Shown in pieces: positions 11,093-26,016 of a DNA stretch of 64,000 bases; within the stretch, counting starts at the first letter, position 1; each line of letters starts with the position of its first letter. The stretch is from Magicicada septendecula (taxonomy: Eukaryota; Arthropoda; Insecta; Hemiptera; Cicadidae), in the NCBI GenBank assembly GCA_034769895.1, contig CM068367.1:711040196-711104195 (forward strand), written 5' to 3'. The notes beneath the pieces were generated by a model. That model was not told the DNA's origin. It worked only from the letters and a program-made list of their open reading frames with translations, and made no database searches. Position numbers and translations under genes: made by a program.

Positions 11093-13471
11093 TTTGACTT
11101 GACATAAAAAAAATGTATGTATATAACTAGTTTAACACGAAAGAATATTTATATAAATAACTTAATATGGATAAAGTTTGTATGTAATTAACATAACGTG
11201 AATATTGTGTATGTAAAGAACATACAAAGAAAATTTGGTGTGTATAACTAAATGGACAAGAAAACAAAAGGTGTAATCTAATATAATGTGATAAGAATAT
11301 AAAGTAATGTAAATTTAAAAGGGACAGTGATTGTTTAAATAGTATGTCTATATTGTTGACAAGTGACGTTTGTATTATGTTAATTTAGAGTAGAGGGTGC
11401 GAGTTGTATAGTGTAGCGGGTCTAGAGGGAGAAAGTGAAAATGACAACTTAAGAAACTAGTTTAACTGTATTGTACTAAAGTAGGTCGCACAAAATGTAA
11501 ACAAACCTTTTGATAAATATTTAGTGGAGGCATACAAAATGATTTCACAAATACTATAAAACAATTCTGGAAATCACTTTGGGGGACAAATGAAACGTTA
11601 CTGTGAACCTGTGGATTAATTTAATATGTATATAAATACATAAAATAATAAATCAACTGTTAATGGTAACTATAACAATATATAATAATATAAAGCATTG
11701 TAATGTACATAGATGTAAGTAAAGTATAAATGAAAATTTGAATCAAAAGGGGCTTGACTATGCGACAGTCAGGCGCCGACAAAATAAGTTACAATAGACC
11801 CAAAACACCCTTACATGTCATAAAAGCATAAAATGTTTTGTAGAGTAAATACAGCAAAAAAACGCCCATGTACCGTTAGGTCAACGGTATTGTGTCCTTC
11901 AACAGACAATAGATGACACGCCAATAAGTATGACCATTTTAGAAAGTAGCGTCATTTTTTAGGAGTCTAACGAACGTCCGTGTACGTTTATCACCCGCTC
12001 TCTGGCAACCAATCACGGATAGCGTTGGTAGTGAGCGCGAAAAAGATACAGCACCGTAATGGGTACGTTCGAATTTACCGGCAAATATTTCAAAGTCAAG
12101 CCAATGGGAGTATGATCAACAAGAGCTGTAGTGAGGGAAGGACTCAGAAAACTATAAAAAAACAAGTGAAGCAAACAAAAAGGGGAAGTTTAAGTTTAAT
12201 TTTCACGCAAAACACAGGAAACCTGCGTCACTCGATGTGAGCATTTTAATACTATTATTCTAAGTTCAAATCAATTGATTATTTCGGTTAAATAGTTGAG
12301 AAAGAATTACAGTCATCAAGATGTTTATTTTATATGTGCGCGATAGTACGTACGGACCAGAAGATGTTTAACTTGTGCGCAAAGATTGCAGCAAGAAGTA
12401 TACTTATTTAAACGTGCGCGACGTCTAGTACTAATGCGTGCGAGTGAAGTAAACAAAGAAGGTTTAATCAAGCGTGATAAGTGCAAAGTGTAGTGCGATG
12501 TTCAACGCAGGATTACAGTTCATCATTCTTTTACTTGGAATCCAGCAACAAGTAACAGTATATCATTTATGATTCACAACTCAATAAATTAAAATAATTT
12601 TAGCATCTCAAAAATAACTCATCTCATTCTCAAAAGGGCCATGAGTTCAGATACTAAATCTTACAATTTATGCTATATGACATGTTTGGAGCGTTATGGT
12701 ATATGAAAGATAGGAAACAAGTTATAATAATTATAGAAATGGTAACGAAGTTGAATAATTCAATATATGGAAGATTATAGAAGTTCATAGTAGTTAAGAA
12801 TTTATGATACATGTATATGTTTTGATTAATATTGAAGATTTAAATGTGTTAAGGAAGTAAATTTGAATCTACTGATTGCTCATTTGAATAATACTTGATT
12901 AATATGATTTTGAAGAATCCGTAAACTAGAGATATTAATAATTTTTTTTTTTTATTAATTATAAAGAATATTAATGAGTATAGATTGAAAATATGATATT
13001 AATGATTAATCCTCAGATGTATTAGGAAATAAGAAGATAACAATATAAATCTTAGTATGTGAACGAAGTGTTATTATTTCATAACAATCCTGAGATTCTC
13101 TGCTCTGGCGCCCAAGCAAATTAATCAATAATACAAAAATGAGTGGAAATATTCAGTAATAAAAATATCTAAATATAATTTGTAACACAATAAATCAATG
13201 TAATTACAGAGTATATGCAATGCTGTCTTGAATAAATTATTTAGTCAACATTCGAAAATTACGCGCGCTTCACGAGTAGTTATATTTAGCGCACCAATAC
13301 GTTGAGCTAGTCTATAAGAATCTTTATATTTGTTGCCAGCAACGTGGTGCAGCTGTTGAAGAATCTTTATATTTGATGCCCAACGACGCGGAGCTTAAAG
13401 TAGAAATTTAAATAAGCTCAGCAGAATGAGATGAGTTAGATAATAAGAAATATAATATAAATTTAAAATTA

Positions 13472-14167
13472 ATGTTAACTCGAAGTAAGACTAGAAAGTT
13501 AAGGAATTTTAATAAAATTAAAAGTAGTGAAATTACAATGGCAAGTAACGGCGATATAAATGGTAGTGATGAAGTAGAATTTGACATTAATAATCAGATG
13601 GGGGAAACAGAAAGAATTGAAGAAGTAAAGGAGAAAGAAGTCGTAGTGGCTCCTTTGGAGGCAAGGGGATGAACTGAAAAAAACACAAGTACGATACAAC
13701 ACACAAACGTAAATATAGACATGGCCACAATACTACAACTATTAGCAGAGAATAATAAACAATTAATAACGGAAAATACAAAAGTAGCACAATAAATAAC
13801 GGAACAATTAACACAACAAATAGCGGAACACATATCACAAGTAACACAAAAACTAGAAGAAAACCATAAACAAACAAAACAACTGACAGAAAGCACCAGG
13901 AAGCTGGAAAAAAGAATTGATGAGGTTAAGGAGAGTATACAAGAAAACAACATCCAGTTAAGGAAGAAAGTGGAACAATACGTAACACGACAAGTAAACG
14001 AACACAGAGAACGGGTAGATCAACAAATCGAAGAGATTAAGCGAGAAAACCAAGAAATATCAACGAAGTTAAGGTCGGAAGCAAAGCAAGTAGTGAATGA
14101 AGAAAAAGAAGTAGCAGATAAAGATTGTAATGGTAATGATAAACCTTTAGAACGAGCAGTAAAGTAG
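13472..14167 (+). pseudogene. Gag-like coiled-coil frame, unit 4, broken
   Basis: Predicted fragments are identical to those of unit 2. Broken in about two places. Confidence 0.7.
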
Positions 14168-14234
14168 AAAAAATACAGAGAGTCAAAAAACTCAAAAAGT
14201 CTGATTTTAAAATATTTGTACCTGCACTTTTCAG

Positions 14235-15213
14235 TTTTCAATGCCACATTTGTGATTATGTTTGTAACAACTGGAATGCATTGTGTACACACTGTATGGA
14301 ATTTCAACAGATTCAAGCTCAAATAAAATGTGATAAATGTGAAAAGTTATTTCAAAGAAAATCTTTGTTGAAGCTTCATGCTAGGTCTCATGTGCTACAA
14401 GAAGAACGCATTGTTTTTTCACGTCACACACGTCATAAAAGGTTTAGCAGTAAGTCAGCGGTATCAGCACAGTTAAAGACAAGTTATCTTAGAGAGAGAC
14501 CATTTGTGTGTGAGCGGGGTGGACACAGTTTTACGTCAAGAGGCATCCTGCAAAGGCACTTAACAATTCATAGTGATGAAGCCCCATGGAATTGTTCCAA
14601 GTGTAACAAAAACTTCAAAACAAAGTACAGATTAAAAATACGTATGAATAATCATCAAGACACAGAGAGCTGAATTCAGACACAAACCATGTTCAACACC
14701 CTGTGTGTAGAAGAATTAGACGAACATGCGACTTTATTAAGAGAAGGATATTTATCAGAAAACAAAGAAGAAATGAGAGATAATGAAAAGGTGAGATACA
14801 AAAACAATAAGTTTAAAGATAGTAATTATGCATGCTTTGAAAATGAGAATTATGATATGGTGCGTATAGAACAAGAATACGTAACAAAAACAAGAAGTAG
14901 AAAAAGGAAAGTTGTGGTAGAACGTTTTAGGGAGAAAGCAAGAGGCCGAGGATATTATAGAAAACGGGAGCAGACTGTACCCAGAATCAAAATATGTGAC
15001 ATTCCTAAGTCTGTGAAACAAAAGAGAACAGGAAGCAGTAAGATATCAAATGAAGAAGATGTAAGACTTATACAGCCTATTGATACTGACAGTCCAGAAG
15101 AATCTGTAAAGGAAAGGATGAAAAGACCAAAATTACGTAGTTCGGAAGAAAGAAATGATCATAATCATGCTCAGAATGATACACGCGCAGATAATCGTGA
15201 AATGTTACATTAA
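14235..15213 (+). pseudogene. C2H2 zinc-finger segment, unit 4, broken
   Basis: Differs from the unit 2 copy by a single residue in the fourth finger; about one break. Confidence 0.7.
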
Positions 15214-17652
15214 TGGAGAATTTAAAGATAAAAATATATTAAAATTCCTTGACATGAAATATGTATGTAATTAATTTGACTTGACATAAAAAAAATGTAT
15301 GTATATAACTAGTTTAACACGAAAGAATATTTATATAAATAACTTAATATGGATAAAGTTTGTATGTAATTAACATAACGTGAATATTGTGTATGTAAAG
15401 AACATACAAAGAAAATTTGGTTTGTATAACTAAATGGACAAAAAAAAAAAGGTGTAATCTAATATAATGTGATAAGAATATAAAGTAATGTAAATTTAAA
15501 AGGGACAGTGATTGTTTAAATAGTATGTCTATATTGTTGACAAGTGACGTTTGTATTATGTTAATTTAGAGTAGAGGGTGCGAGTTGTATAGTGTAGCGG
15601 GTCTAGAGGGAGAAAGTGAAAATGACAACTTAAGAAACTAGTTTAACTGTATTGTACTAAAGTAGGTCGCACAAAATGTAAACAAACCTTTTGATAAATA
15701 TTTAGTGGAGGCATACAAAATGATTTCACAAATACTATAAAACAATTCTGGAAATCACTTTGGGGGACAAATGAAACGTTACTGTGAACCTGTGGATTAA
15801 TTTAATATGTATATAAATACATAAAATAATAAATCAACTATTAATGGTAACTATAACAATATATAATAATATAAAGCATTGTAATGTACATAGATGTAAG
15901 TAAAGTATAAATGAAAATTTGAATCAAAAGAGGCTTGACTATGCGACAGTCAGGCGCCGACAAAATAAGTTACAATAGACCCAAAACACCCTTACATGTC
16001 ATAAAAGCATAAAAAGTTTTGTAGAGTAAATACAGCAAAAAAACGCCCATGTACCGTTAGGTCAACGGTATTGTGTCCTTCAACAGACAATAGATGACAC
16101 GCCAATAAGTATGACCATTTTAGAAAGTAGCGTCATTTTTTAGGAGTCTAACGAACGTCCGTGTACGTTTATCGCCCGCTCTCTGGCAACCAATCACGGA
16201 TAGCGTTGGTAGTGAGCGCGAAAAAGATACAGCACCGTAATGGGTACGTTCGAATTTACCGGCAAATATTTCAAAGTCAAGCCAATGGGAGTATGATCAA
16301 CAAGAGCTGTAGTGAGGGAAGGACTCAGAAAACTATAAAAAAACAAGTGAAGCAAACAAAAAGGGGAAGTTTAAGTTTAATTTTCACGCAAAACACAGGA
16401 AACCTGCGTCACTCGATGTGAGCATTTTAATACTATTATTCTATGTTCAAATCAATTGATTATCTCGGTTAAATAGTTGAGAAAGAATTACAGTCATCAA
16501 GATGTTTATTTTATATGTGCGCGATAGTACGTACGGACCAGAAGATGTTTAACTTGTGCGCAAAGATTGCAGCAAGAAGTATACTTATTTAAACGTGCGC
16601 GACGTCTAGTACTAATGCGTGCGAGTGAAGTAAATAAAGAAGGTTTAATCAAGCGTGATAAGTGCAAAGTGTAGTGCGATGTTCAACGCAGGATTACAGT
16701 TCATCATTCTTTTACTTGGAATCCAGCAACAAGTAACAGTATATCATTTATGATTCACAACTCAATAAATTAAAATAATTTTAGCATCTCAAAAATAACT
16801 CATCTCATTCTCAAAAGGGCCATGAGTTCAGATACTAAATCTTACAATTTATGCTATATGACATGTTTGGAGCGTTATGGTATATGAAAGATAGGAAACA
16901 AGTTATAATAATTATAGAAATGGTAACGAAGTTGAATAATTCAATATATGGAAGATTATAGAAGTTCATAGTAGTTAAGAATTTATGATACATGTATATG
17001 TTTTGATTAATATTGAAGATTTAAATGTGTTAAGGAAGTAAATTTGAATCTACTGATTGCTCATTTGAATAATACTTGATTAATATGATTTTGAAGAATC
17101 CGTAAACTAGAGATATTAATAATTTTTTTTGTTATTAATTATAAAGAATATTAATGAGTATAGATTGGAAATATGATATTAATGATTAATCCTTAGATGT
17201 ATTAGGTAATAAGAAGATAACAATATAAATCTTAGTATGTGAACGATGTGTTATTATTTCATAACAATCCTGAGATACTCTGCTCTGGTGCCCAAGCAAA
17301 TTAATCAATAATACAAAAATGAGTGGTAATATTCAGTAATAAAAATATCTAAATATAATTTGTAACACAATAAATCAATGTAATTACAGAGTATATGCAA
17401 TACTGTCTTGAATAAATTATTTAGTCAACATTCGAAAATTACGCGCGCTTCACGAGTAGTTATATTTGGCGCACCAATACGTTGAGCTAGTCTATAAGAA
17501 TCTTTATATTTGTTGCCAGCAACGTGGTGCAGCTGTTGAAGAATCTTTATATTTGATGCCCAACGACGCGGAGCTTAAAGTAGAAATTTAAATAAGCTCA
17601 GCAGAATGAGATGAGTTAGATAATAAGAAATATAATATAAATTTTAAAATTA

Positions 17653-18348
17653 ATGTTAACTCGAAGTAATACTAGAAAGTTAAGGAATTTTAATAAAATT
17701 AAAAGTAGTGAAATTACAATGGCAAGTAACGGCGATATAAATGGTAGTGATGAAGTAGAATTTGACATTAATAATCAGATGGGGGAAACAGAAAGGATTG
17801 AAGAAGTAAAGGAGAAAGAAGTCGTAGTGGCTCCTTTGGTGGCAAGGGGATGAACTGAAAAAAACACAAGTACGATACAACACACAAACGTAAATATAGA
17901 CATGGCCACAATACTACAACTATTAGCAGAGAATAATAAACAATTAATAACGGAAAATACAAAAGTAGCACAATAAATAACGGAACAATTAACACAACAA
18001 ATAGCGGAACACATATCACAAGTAACACAAAAACTAGAAGAAAACCATAAACAAACAAAACAACTGACAGAAAGCACCAGGAAGCTGGAAAAAAGAATTG
18101 ATGAGGTTAAGGAGAGTATACAAGAAAACAACATCCAGTTAAGGAAGAAAGTGGAACAATACGTAACACGACAAGTAAACGAACACAGAGAACGGGTAGA
18201 TCAACAAATCGAAGAGATTAAGCGAGAAAACCAAGAAATATCAACGAAGTTAAGGTCGGAAGCAAAGGAAGTAGTGAATGAAGAAAAAGAAGTAGCAGAT
18301 AAAGATTGTAATGGTAATGATAAACCTTTAGAACGAGCAGTAAAGTAG
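17653..18348 (+). pseudogene. Gag-like coiled-coil frame, unit 5, broken
   Basis: Begins MLTRSNTRK. Predicted fragments are identical to unit 6. Broken in about two places. Confidence 0.7.
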
Positions 18349-18415
18349 AAAAAATACAGAGAGTCAAAAAACTCAAAAAGTCTGATTTTAAAATATTTGT
18401 ACCTGCACTTTTCAG

Positions 18416-19394
18416 TCTTCAATGCCACATTTGTGATTATGTTTGTAACAACTGGAATGCATTGTGTACACACTGTATGGAATTTCAACAGATTCAAGCT
18501 CAAATAAAATGTGATAAATGTGAAAAGTTATTTCAAAGAAAATCTTTGTTGAAGCTTCATGCTAGGTCTCATGTGCTACAAGAAGAACGCATTGTTTTTT
18601 CACGTCACACACGTCATAAAAGGTTTAGCAGTAAGTCAGCGGTATCAGCACAGTTAAAGACAAGTTATCTTAGAGAGAGACCATTTGTGTGTGAGCGGGG
18701 TGGACACAGTTTTACGTCAAGAGGCATCCTGCAAAGGCACTTAACAATTCATAGTGATGAAGCCCCATGGAATTGTTCCAAGTGTAACAAAAACTTCAAA
18801 ACAAAGTACAGATTAAAAATACGTATGAATAATCATCAAGACACAGAGAGCTGAATTCAGACACAAACCATGTTCAACACCCTGTGTGTAGAAGAATTAG
18901 ACGAACATGCGACTTTATTAAGAGAAGGATATTTATCAGAAAACAAAGAAGAAATGAGAGATAATGAAAAGGTGAGATACAAAAACAATAAGTTTAAAAA
19001 TAGTAATTATGCATGCTTTGAAAATGAGAATTATGATATGGTGCGTATAGAACAAGAATACGTAACAAAAACAAGAAGTAGAAAAAGGAAAGTTGTGGTA
19101 GAACGTTTTAGGGAGAAAGCAAGAGGCCGAGGATATTATAGAAAACGGGAGCAGACTGTACCCAGAATCAAAATATGTGACATTCCTAAGTCTGTGAAAC
19201 AAAAGAGAACAGGAAGCAGTAAGATATCAAATGAAGAAGATGTAAGACTTATACAGCCTATTGATACTGACAGTCCAGAAGAATCTGTAAAGGAAAGGAT
19301 GAAAAGACCAAAATTACGTAGTTCGGAAGAAAGAAATGATCATAATCATGCTCAGAATGATACACGCGCAGATAATCGTGAAATGTTACATTAA
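18416..19394 (+). pseudogene. C2H2 zinc-finger segment, unit 5, broken
   Basis: Predicted fragments are identical to unit 6. About one break. Carries a private Asn in the acidic stretch before the basic tail, shared only with unit 6. Confidence 0.7.
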
Positions 19395-21834
19395 TGGAGA
19401 ATTTAAAGATAAAAATATATTAAAATTCCTTGACATGAAATATGTATGTAATTAATTTGACTTGACATAAAAAAAATGTATGTATATAACTAGTTTAACA
19501 CGAAAGAATATTTATATAAATAACTTAATATGGATAAAGTTTGTATGTAATTAACATAACGTGAATATTGTGTATGTAAAGAACATACAAAGAAAATTTG
19601 GTTTGTATAACTAAATGGACAAAAAAAAAAAAGGTGTAATCTAATATAATGTGATAAGAATATAAAGTAATGTAAATTTAAAAGGGACAGTGATTGTTTA
19701 AATAGTATGTCTATATTGTTGACAAGTGACGTTTGTATTATGTTAATTTAGAGTAGAGGGTGCGAGTTGTATAGTGTAGCGGGTCTAGAGGGAGAAAGTG
19801 AAAATGACAACTTAAGAAACTAGTTTAACTGTATTGTACTAAAGTAGGTCGCACAAAATGTAAACAAACCTTTTGATAAATATTTAGTGGAGGCATACAA
19901 AATGATTTCACAAATACTATAAAACAATTCTGGAAATCACTTTGGGGGACAAATGAAACGTTACTGTGAACCTGTGGATTAATTTAATATGTATATAAAT
20001 ACATAAAATAATAAATCAACTATTAATGGTAACTATAACAATATATAATAATATAAAGCATTGTAATGTACATAGATGTAAGTAAAGTATAAATGAAAAT
20101 TTGAATCAAAAGAGGCTTGACTATGCGACAGTCAGGCGCCGACAAAATAAGTTACAATAGACCCAAAACACCCTTACATGTCATAAAAGCATAAAAAGTT
20201 TTGTAGAGTAAATACAGCAAAAAAACGCCCATGTACCGTTAGGTCAACGGTATTGTGTCCTTCAACAGACAATAGATGACACGCCAATAAGTATGACCAT
20301 TTTAGAAAGTAGCGTCATTTTTTAGGAGTCTAACGAACGTCCGTGTACGTTTATCGCCCGCTCTCTGGCAACCAATCACGGATAGCGTTGGTAGTGAGCG
20401 CGAAAAAGATACAGCACCGTAATGGGTACGTTCGAATTTACCGGCAAATATTTCAAAGTCAAGCCAATGGGAGTATGATCAACAAGAGCTGTAGTGAGGG
20501 AAGGACTCAGAAAACTATAAAAAAACAAGTGAAGCAAACAAAAAGGGGAAGTTTAAGTTTAATTTTCACGCAAAACTCAGGAAACCTGCGTCACTCGATG
20601 TGAGCATTTTAATACTATTATTCTATGTTCAAATCAATTGATTATCTCGGTTAAATAGTTGAGAAAGAATTACAGTCATCAAGATGTTTATTTTATATGT
20701 GCGCGATAGTACGTACGGACCAGAAGATGTTTAACTTGTGCGCAAAGATTGCAGCAAGAAGTATACTTATTTAAACGTGCGCGACGTCTAGTACTAATGC
20801 GTGCGAGTGAAGTAAATAAAGAAGGTTTAATCAAGCGTGATAAGTGCAAAGTGTAGTGCGATGTTCAACGCAGGATTACAGTTCATCATTCTTTTACTTG
20901 GAATCCAGCAACAAGTAACAGTATATCATTTATGATTCACAACTCAATAAATTAAAATAATTTTAGCATCTCAAAAATAACTCATCTCATTCTCAAAAGG
21001 GCCATGAGTTCAGATACTAAATCTTACAATTTATGCTATATGACATGTTTGGAGCGTTATGGTATATGAAAGATAGGAAACAAGTTATAATAATTATAGA
21101 AATGGTAACGAAGTTGAATAATTCAATATATGGAAGATTATAGAAGTTCATAGTAGTTAAGAATTTATGATACATGTATATGTTTTGATTAATATTGAAG
21201 ATTTAAATGTGTTAAGGAAGTAAATTTGAATCTACTGATTGCTCATTTGAATAATACTTGATTAATATGATTTTGAAGAATCCGTAAACTAGAGATATTA
21301 ATAATTTTTTTTGTTATTAATTATAAAGAATATTAATGAGTATAGATTGGAAATATGATATTAATGATTAATCCTTAGATGTATTAGGTAATAAGAAGAT
21401 AACAATATAAATCTTAGTATGTGAACGATGTGTTATTATTTCATAACAATCCTGAGATACTCTGCTCTGGTGCCCAAGCAAATTAATCAATAATACAAAA
21501 ATGAGTGGTAATATTCAGTAATAAAAATATCTAAATATAATTTGTAACACAATAAATCAATGTAATTACAGAGTATATGCAATACTGTCTTGAATAAATT
21601 ATTTAGTCAACATTCGAAAATTACGCGCGCTTCACGAGTAGTTATATTTGGCGCACCAATACGTTGAGCTAGTCTATAAGAATCTTTATATTTGTTGCCA
21701 GCAACGTGGTGCAGCTGTTGAAGAATCTTTATATTTGATGCCCAACGACGCGGAGCTTAAAGTAGAAATTTAAATAAGCTCAGCAGAATGAGATGAGTTA
21801 GATAATAAGAAATATAATATAAATTTTAAAATTA

Positions 21835-22530
21835 ATGTTAACTCGAAGTAATACTAGAAAGTTAAGGAATTTTAATAAAATTAAAAGTAGTGAAATTACA
21901 ATGGCAAGTAACGGCGATATAAATGGTAGTGATGAAGTAGAATTTGACATTAATAATCAGATGGGGGAAACAGAAAGGATTGAAGAAGTAAAGGAGAAAG
22001 AAGTCGTAGTGGCTCCTTTGGTGGCAAGGGGATGAACTGAAAAAAACACAAGTACGATACAACACACAAACGTAAATATAGACATGGCCACAATACTACA
22101 ACTATTAGCAGAGAATAATAAACAATTAATAACGGAAAATACAAAAGTAGCACAATAAATAACGGAACAATTAACACAACAAATAGCGGAACACATATCA
22201 CAAGTAACACAAAAACTAGAAGAAAACCATAAACAAACAAAACAACTGACAGAAAGCACCAGGAAGCTGGAAAAAAGAATTGATGAGGTTAAGGAGAGTA
22301 TACAAGAAAACAACATCCAGTTAAGGAAGAAAGTGGAACAATACGTAACACGACAAGTAAACGAACACAGAGAACGGGTAGATCAACAAATCGAAGAGAT
22401 TAAGCGAGAAAACCAAGAAATATCAACGAAGTTAAGGTCGGAAGCAAAGGAAGTAGTGAATGAAGAAAAAGAAGTAGCAGATAAAGATTGTAATGGTAAT
22501 GATAAACCTTTAGAACGAGCAGTAAAGTAG
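21835..22530 (+). pseudogene. Gag-like coiled-coil frame, unit 6, broken
   Basis: Twin of the unit 5 copy, 4182 bp away; broken in the same way. Confidence 0.7.
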
Positions 22531-22597
22531 AAAAAATACAGAGAGTCAAAAAACTCAAAAAGTCTGATTTTAAAATATTTGTACCTGCACTTTTCAG

Positions 22598-23576
22598 TCT
22601 TCAATGCCACATTTGTGATTATGTTTGTAACAACTGGAATGCATTGTGTACACACTGTATGGAATTTCAACAGATTCAAGCTCAAATAAAATGTGATAAA
22701 TGTGAAAAGTTATTTCAAAGAAAATCTTTGTTGAAGCTTCATGCTAGGTCTCATGTGCTACAAGAAGAACGCATTGTTTTTTCACGTCACACACGTCATA
22801 AAAGGTTTAGCAGTAAGTCAGCGGTATCAGCACAGTTAAAGACAAGTTATCTTAGAGAGAGACCATTTGTGTGTGAGCGGGGTGGACACAGTTTTACGTC
22901 AAGAGGCATCCTGCAAAGGCACTTAACAATTCATAGTGATGAAGCCCCATGGAATTGTTCCAAGTGTAACAAAAACTTCAAAACAAAGTACAGATTAAAA
23001 ATACGTATGAATAATCATCAAGACACAGAGAGCTGAATTCAGACACAAACCATGTTCAACACCCTGTGTGTAGAAGAATTAGACGAACATGCGACTTTAT
23101 TAAGAGAAGGATATTTATCAGAAAACAAAGAAGAAATGAGAGATAATGAAAAGGTGAGATACAAAAACAATAAGTTTAAAAATAGTAATTATGCATGCTT
23201 TGAAAATGAGAATTATGATATGGTGCGTATAGAACAAGAATACGTAACAAAAACAAGAAGTAGAAAAAGGAAAGTTGTGGTAGAACGTTTTAGGGAGAAA
23301 GCAAGAGGCCGAGGATATTATAGAAAACGGGAGCAGACTGTACCCAGAATCAAAATATGTGACATTCCTAAGTCTGTGAAACAAAAGAGAACAGGAAGCA
23401 GTAAGATATCAAATGAAGAAGATGTAAGACTTATACAGCCTATTGATACTGACAGTCCAGAAGAATCTGTAAAGGAAAGGATGAAAAGACCAAAATTACG
23501 TAGTTCGGAAGAAAGAAATGATCATAATCATGCTCAGAATGATACACGCGCAGATAATCGTGAAATGTTACATTAA
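22598..23576 (+). pseudogene. C2H2 zinc-finger segment, unit 6, broken
   Basis: Twin of the unit 5 copy; about one break. Confidence 0.7.
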
Positions 23577-26016
23577 TGGAGAATTTAAAGATAAAAATAT
23601 ATTAAAATTCCTTGACATGAAATATGTATGTAATTAATTTGACTTGACATAAAAAAAATGTATGTATATAACTAGTTTAACACGAAAGAATATTTATATA
23701 AATAACTTAATATGGATAAAGTTTGTATGTAATTAACATAACGTGAATATTGTGTATGTAAAGAACATACAAAGAAAATTTGGTTTGTATAACTAAATGG
23801 ACAAAAAAAAAAAAGGTGTAATCTAATATAATGTGATAAGAATATAAAGTAATGTAAATTTAAAAGGGACAGTGATTGTTTAAATAGTATGTCTATATTG
23901 TTGACAAGTGACGTTTGTATTATGTTAATTTAGAGTAGAGGGTGCGAGTTGTATAGTGTAGCGGGTCTAGAGGGAGAAAGTGAAAATGACAACTTAAGAA
24001 ACTAGTTTAACTGTATTGTACTAAAGTAGGTCGCACAAAATGTAAACAAACCTTTTGATAAATATTTAGTGGAGGCATACAAAATGATTTCACAAATACT
24101 ATAAAACAATTCTGGAAATCACTTTGGGGGACAAATGAAACGTTACTGTGAACCTGTGGATTAATTTAATATGTATATAAATACATAAAATAATAAATCA
24201 ACTATTAATGGTAACTATAACAATATATAATAATATAAAGCATTGTAATGTACATAGATGTAAGTAAAGTATAAATGAAAATTTGAATCAAAAGAGGCTT
24301 GACTATGCGACAGTCAGGCGCCGACAAAATAAGTTACAATAGACCCAAAACACCCTTACATGTCATAAAAGCATAAAAAGTTTTGTAGAGTAAATACAGC
24401 AAAAAAACGCCCATGTACCGTTAGGTCAACGGTATTGTGTCCTTCAACAGACAATAGATGACACGCCAATAAGTATGACCATTTTAGAAAGTAGCGTCAT
24501 TTTTTAGGAGTCTAACGAACGTCCGTGTACGTTTATCGCCCGCTCTCTGGCAACCAATCACGGATAGCGTTGGTAGTGAGCGCGAAAAAGATACAGCACC
24601 GTAATGGGTACGTTCGAATTTACCGGCAAATATTTCAAAGTCAAGCCAATGGGAGTATGATCAACAAGAGCTGTAGTGAGGGAAGGACTCAGAAAACTAT
24701 AAAAAAACAAGTGAAGCAAACAAAAAGGGGAAGTTTAAGTTTAATTTTCACGCAAAACTCAGGAAACCTGCGTCACTCGATGTGAGCATTTTAATACTAT
24801 TATTCTATGTTCAAATCAATTGATTATCTCGGTTAAATAGTTGAGAAAGAATTACAGTCATCAAGATGTTTATTTTATATGTGCGCGATAGTACGTACGG
24901 ACCAGAAGATGTTTAACTTGTGCGCAAAGATTGCAGCAAGAAGTATACTTATTTAAACGTGCGCGACGTCTAGTACTAATGCGTGCGAGTGAAGTAAATA
25001 AAGAAGGTTTAATCAAGCGTGATAAGTGCAAAGTGTAGTGCGATGTTCAACGCAGGATTACAGTTCATCATTCTTTTACTTGGAATCCAGCAACAAGTAA
25101 CAGTATATCATTTATGATTCACAACTCAATAAATTAAAATAATTTTAGCATCTCAAAAATAACTCATCTCATTCTCAAAAGGGCCATGAGTTCAGATACT
25201 AAATCTTACAATTTATGCTATATGACATGTTTGGAGCGTTATGGTATATGAAAGATAGGAAACAAGTTATAATAATTATAGAAATGGTAACGAAGTTGAA
25301 TAATTCAATATATGGAAGATTATAGAAGTTCATAGTAGTTAAGAATTTATGATACATGTATATGTTTTGATTAATATTGAAGATTTAAATGTGTTAAGGA
25401 AGTAAATTTGAATCTACTGATTGCTCATTTGAATAATACTTGATTAATATGATTTTGAAGAATCCGTAAACTAGAGATATTAATAATTTTTTTTGTTATT
25501 AATTATAAAGAATATTAATGAGTATAGATTGGAAATATGATATTAATGATTAATCCTTAGATGTATTAGGTAATAAGAAGATAACAATATAAATCTTAGT
25601 ATGTGAACGATGTGTTATTATTTCATAACAATCCTGAGATACTCTGCTCTGGTGCCCAAGCAAATTAATCAATAATACAAAAATGAGTGGAAATATTCAG
25701 TAATAAAAATATCTAAATATAATTTGTAACACAATAAATCAATGTAATTACAGAGTATATGCAATACTGTCTTGAATAAATTATTTAGTCAACATTCGAA
25801 AATTACGCGCGCTTCACGAGTAGTTATATTTGGCGCACCAATACGTTGAGCTAGTCTATAAGAATCTTTATATTTGTTGCCAGCAACGTGGTGCAGCTGT
25901 TGAAGAATCTTTATATTTGATGCCCAACGACGCGGAGCTTAAAGTAGAAATTTAAATAAGCTCAGCAGAATGAGATGAGTTAGATAATAAGAAATATAAT
26001 ATAAATTTTAAAATTA

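Larger units (their letters stand above)
8363..12560 (+). repeat. Array unit 3
   Basis: Full unit of 4198 bp, in the longer class. Its left half resembles unit 1. Its right half resembles unit 7 (shared variants in the zinc-finger and 3' regions), so it looks like a mosaic made by exchange or gene conversion. Confidence 0.95.
12561..16741 (+). repeat. Array unit 4
   Basis: Full unit of 4181 bp, closest to unit 2. In the leader it also shares a few variants with unit 8 (positions 13020-13030 against 29760-29770). Confidence 0.95.
16742..20923 (+). repeat. Array unit 5
   Basis: Full unit of 4182 bp. All predicted reading frames are identical to those of unit 6, and the private nucleotide variants I checked are shared, so units 5 and 6 are a very recent duplicate pair. 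Confidence 0.95.
20924..25105 (+). repeat. Array unit 6
   Basis: Full unit of 4182 bp and the near-identical partner of unit 5, at an exact offset of 4182 bp. Confidence 0.95.
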
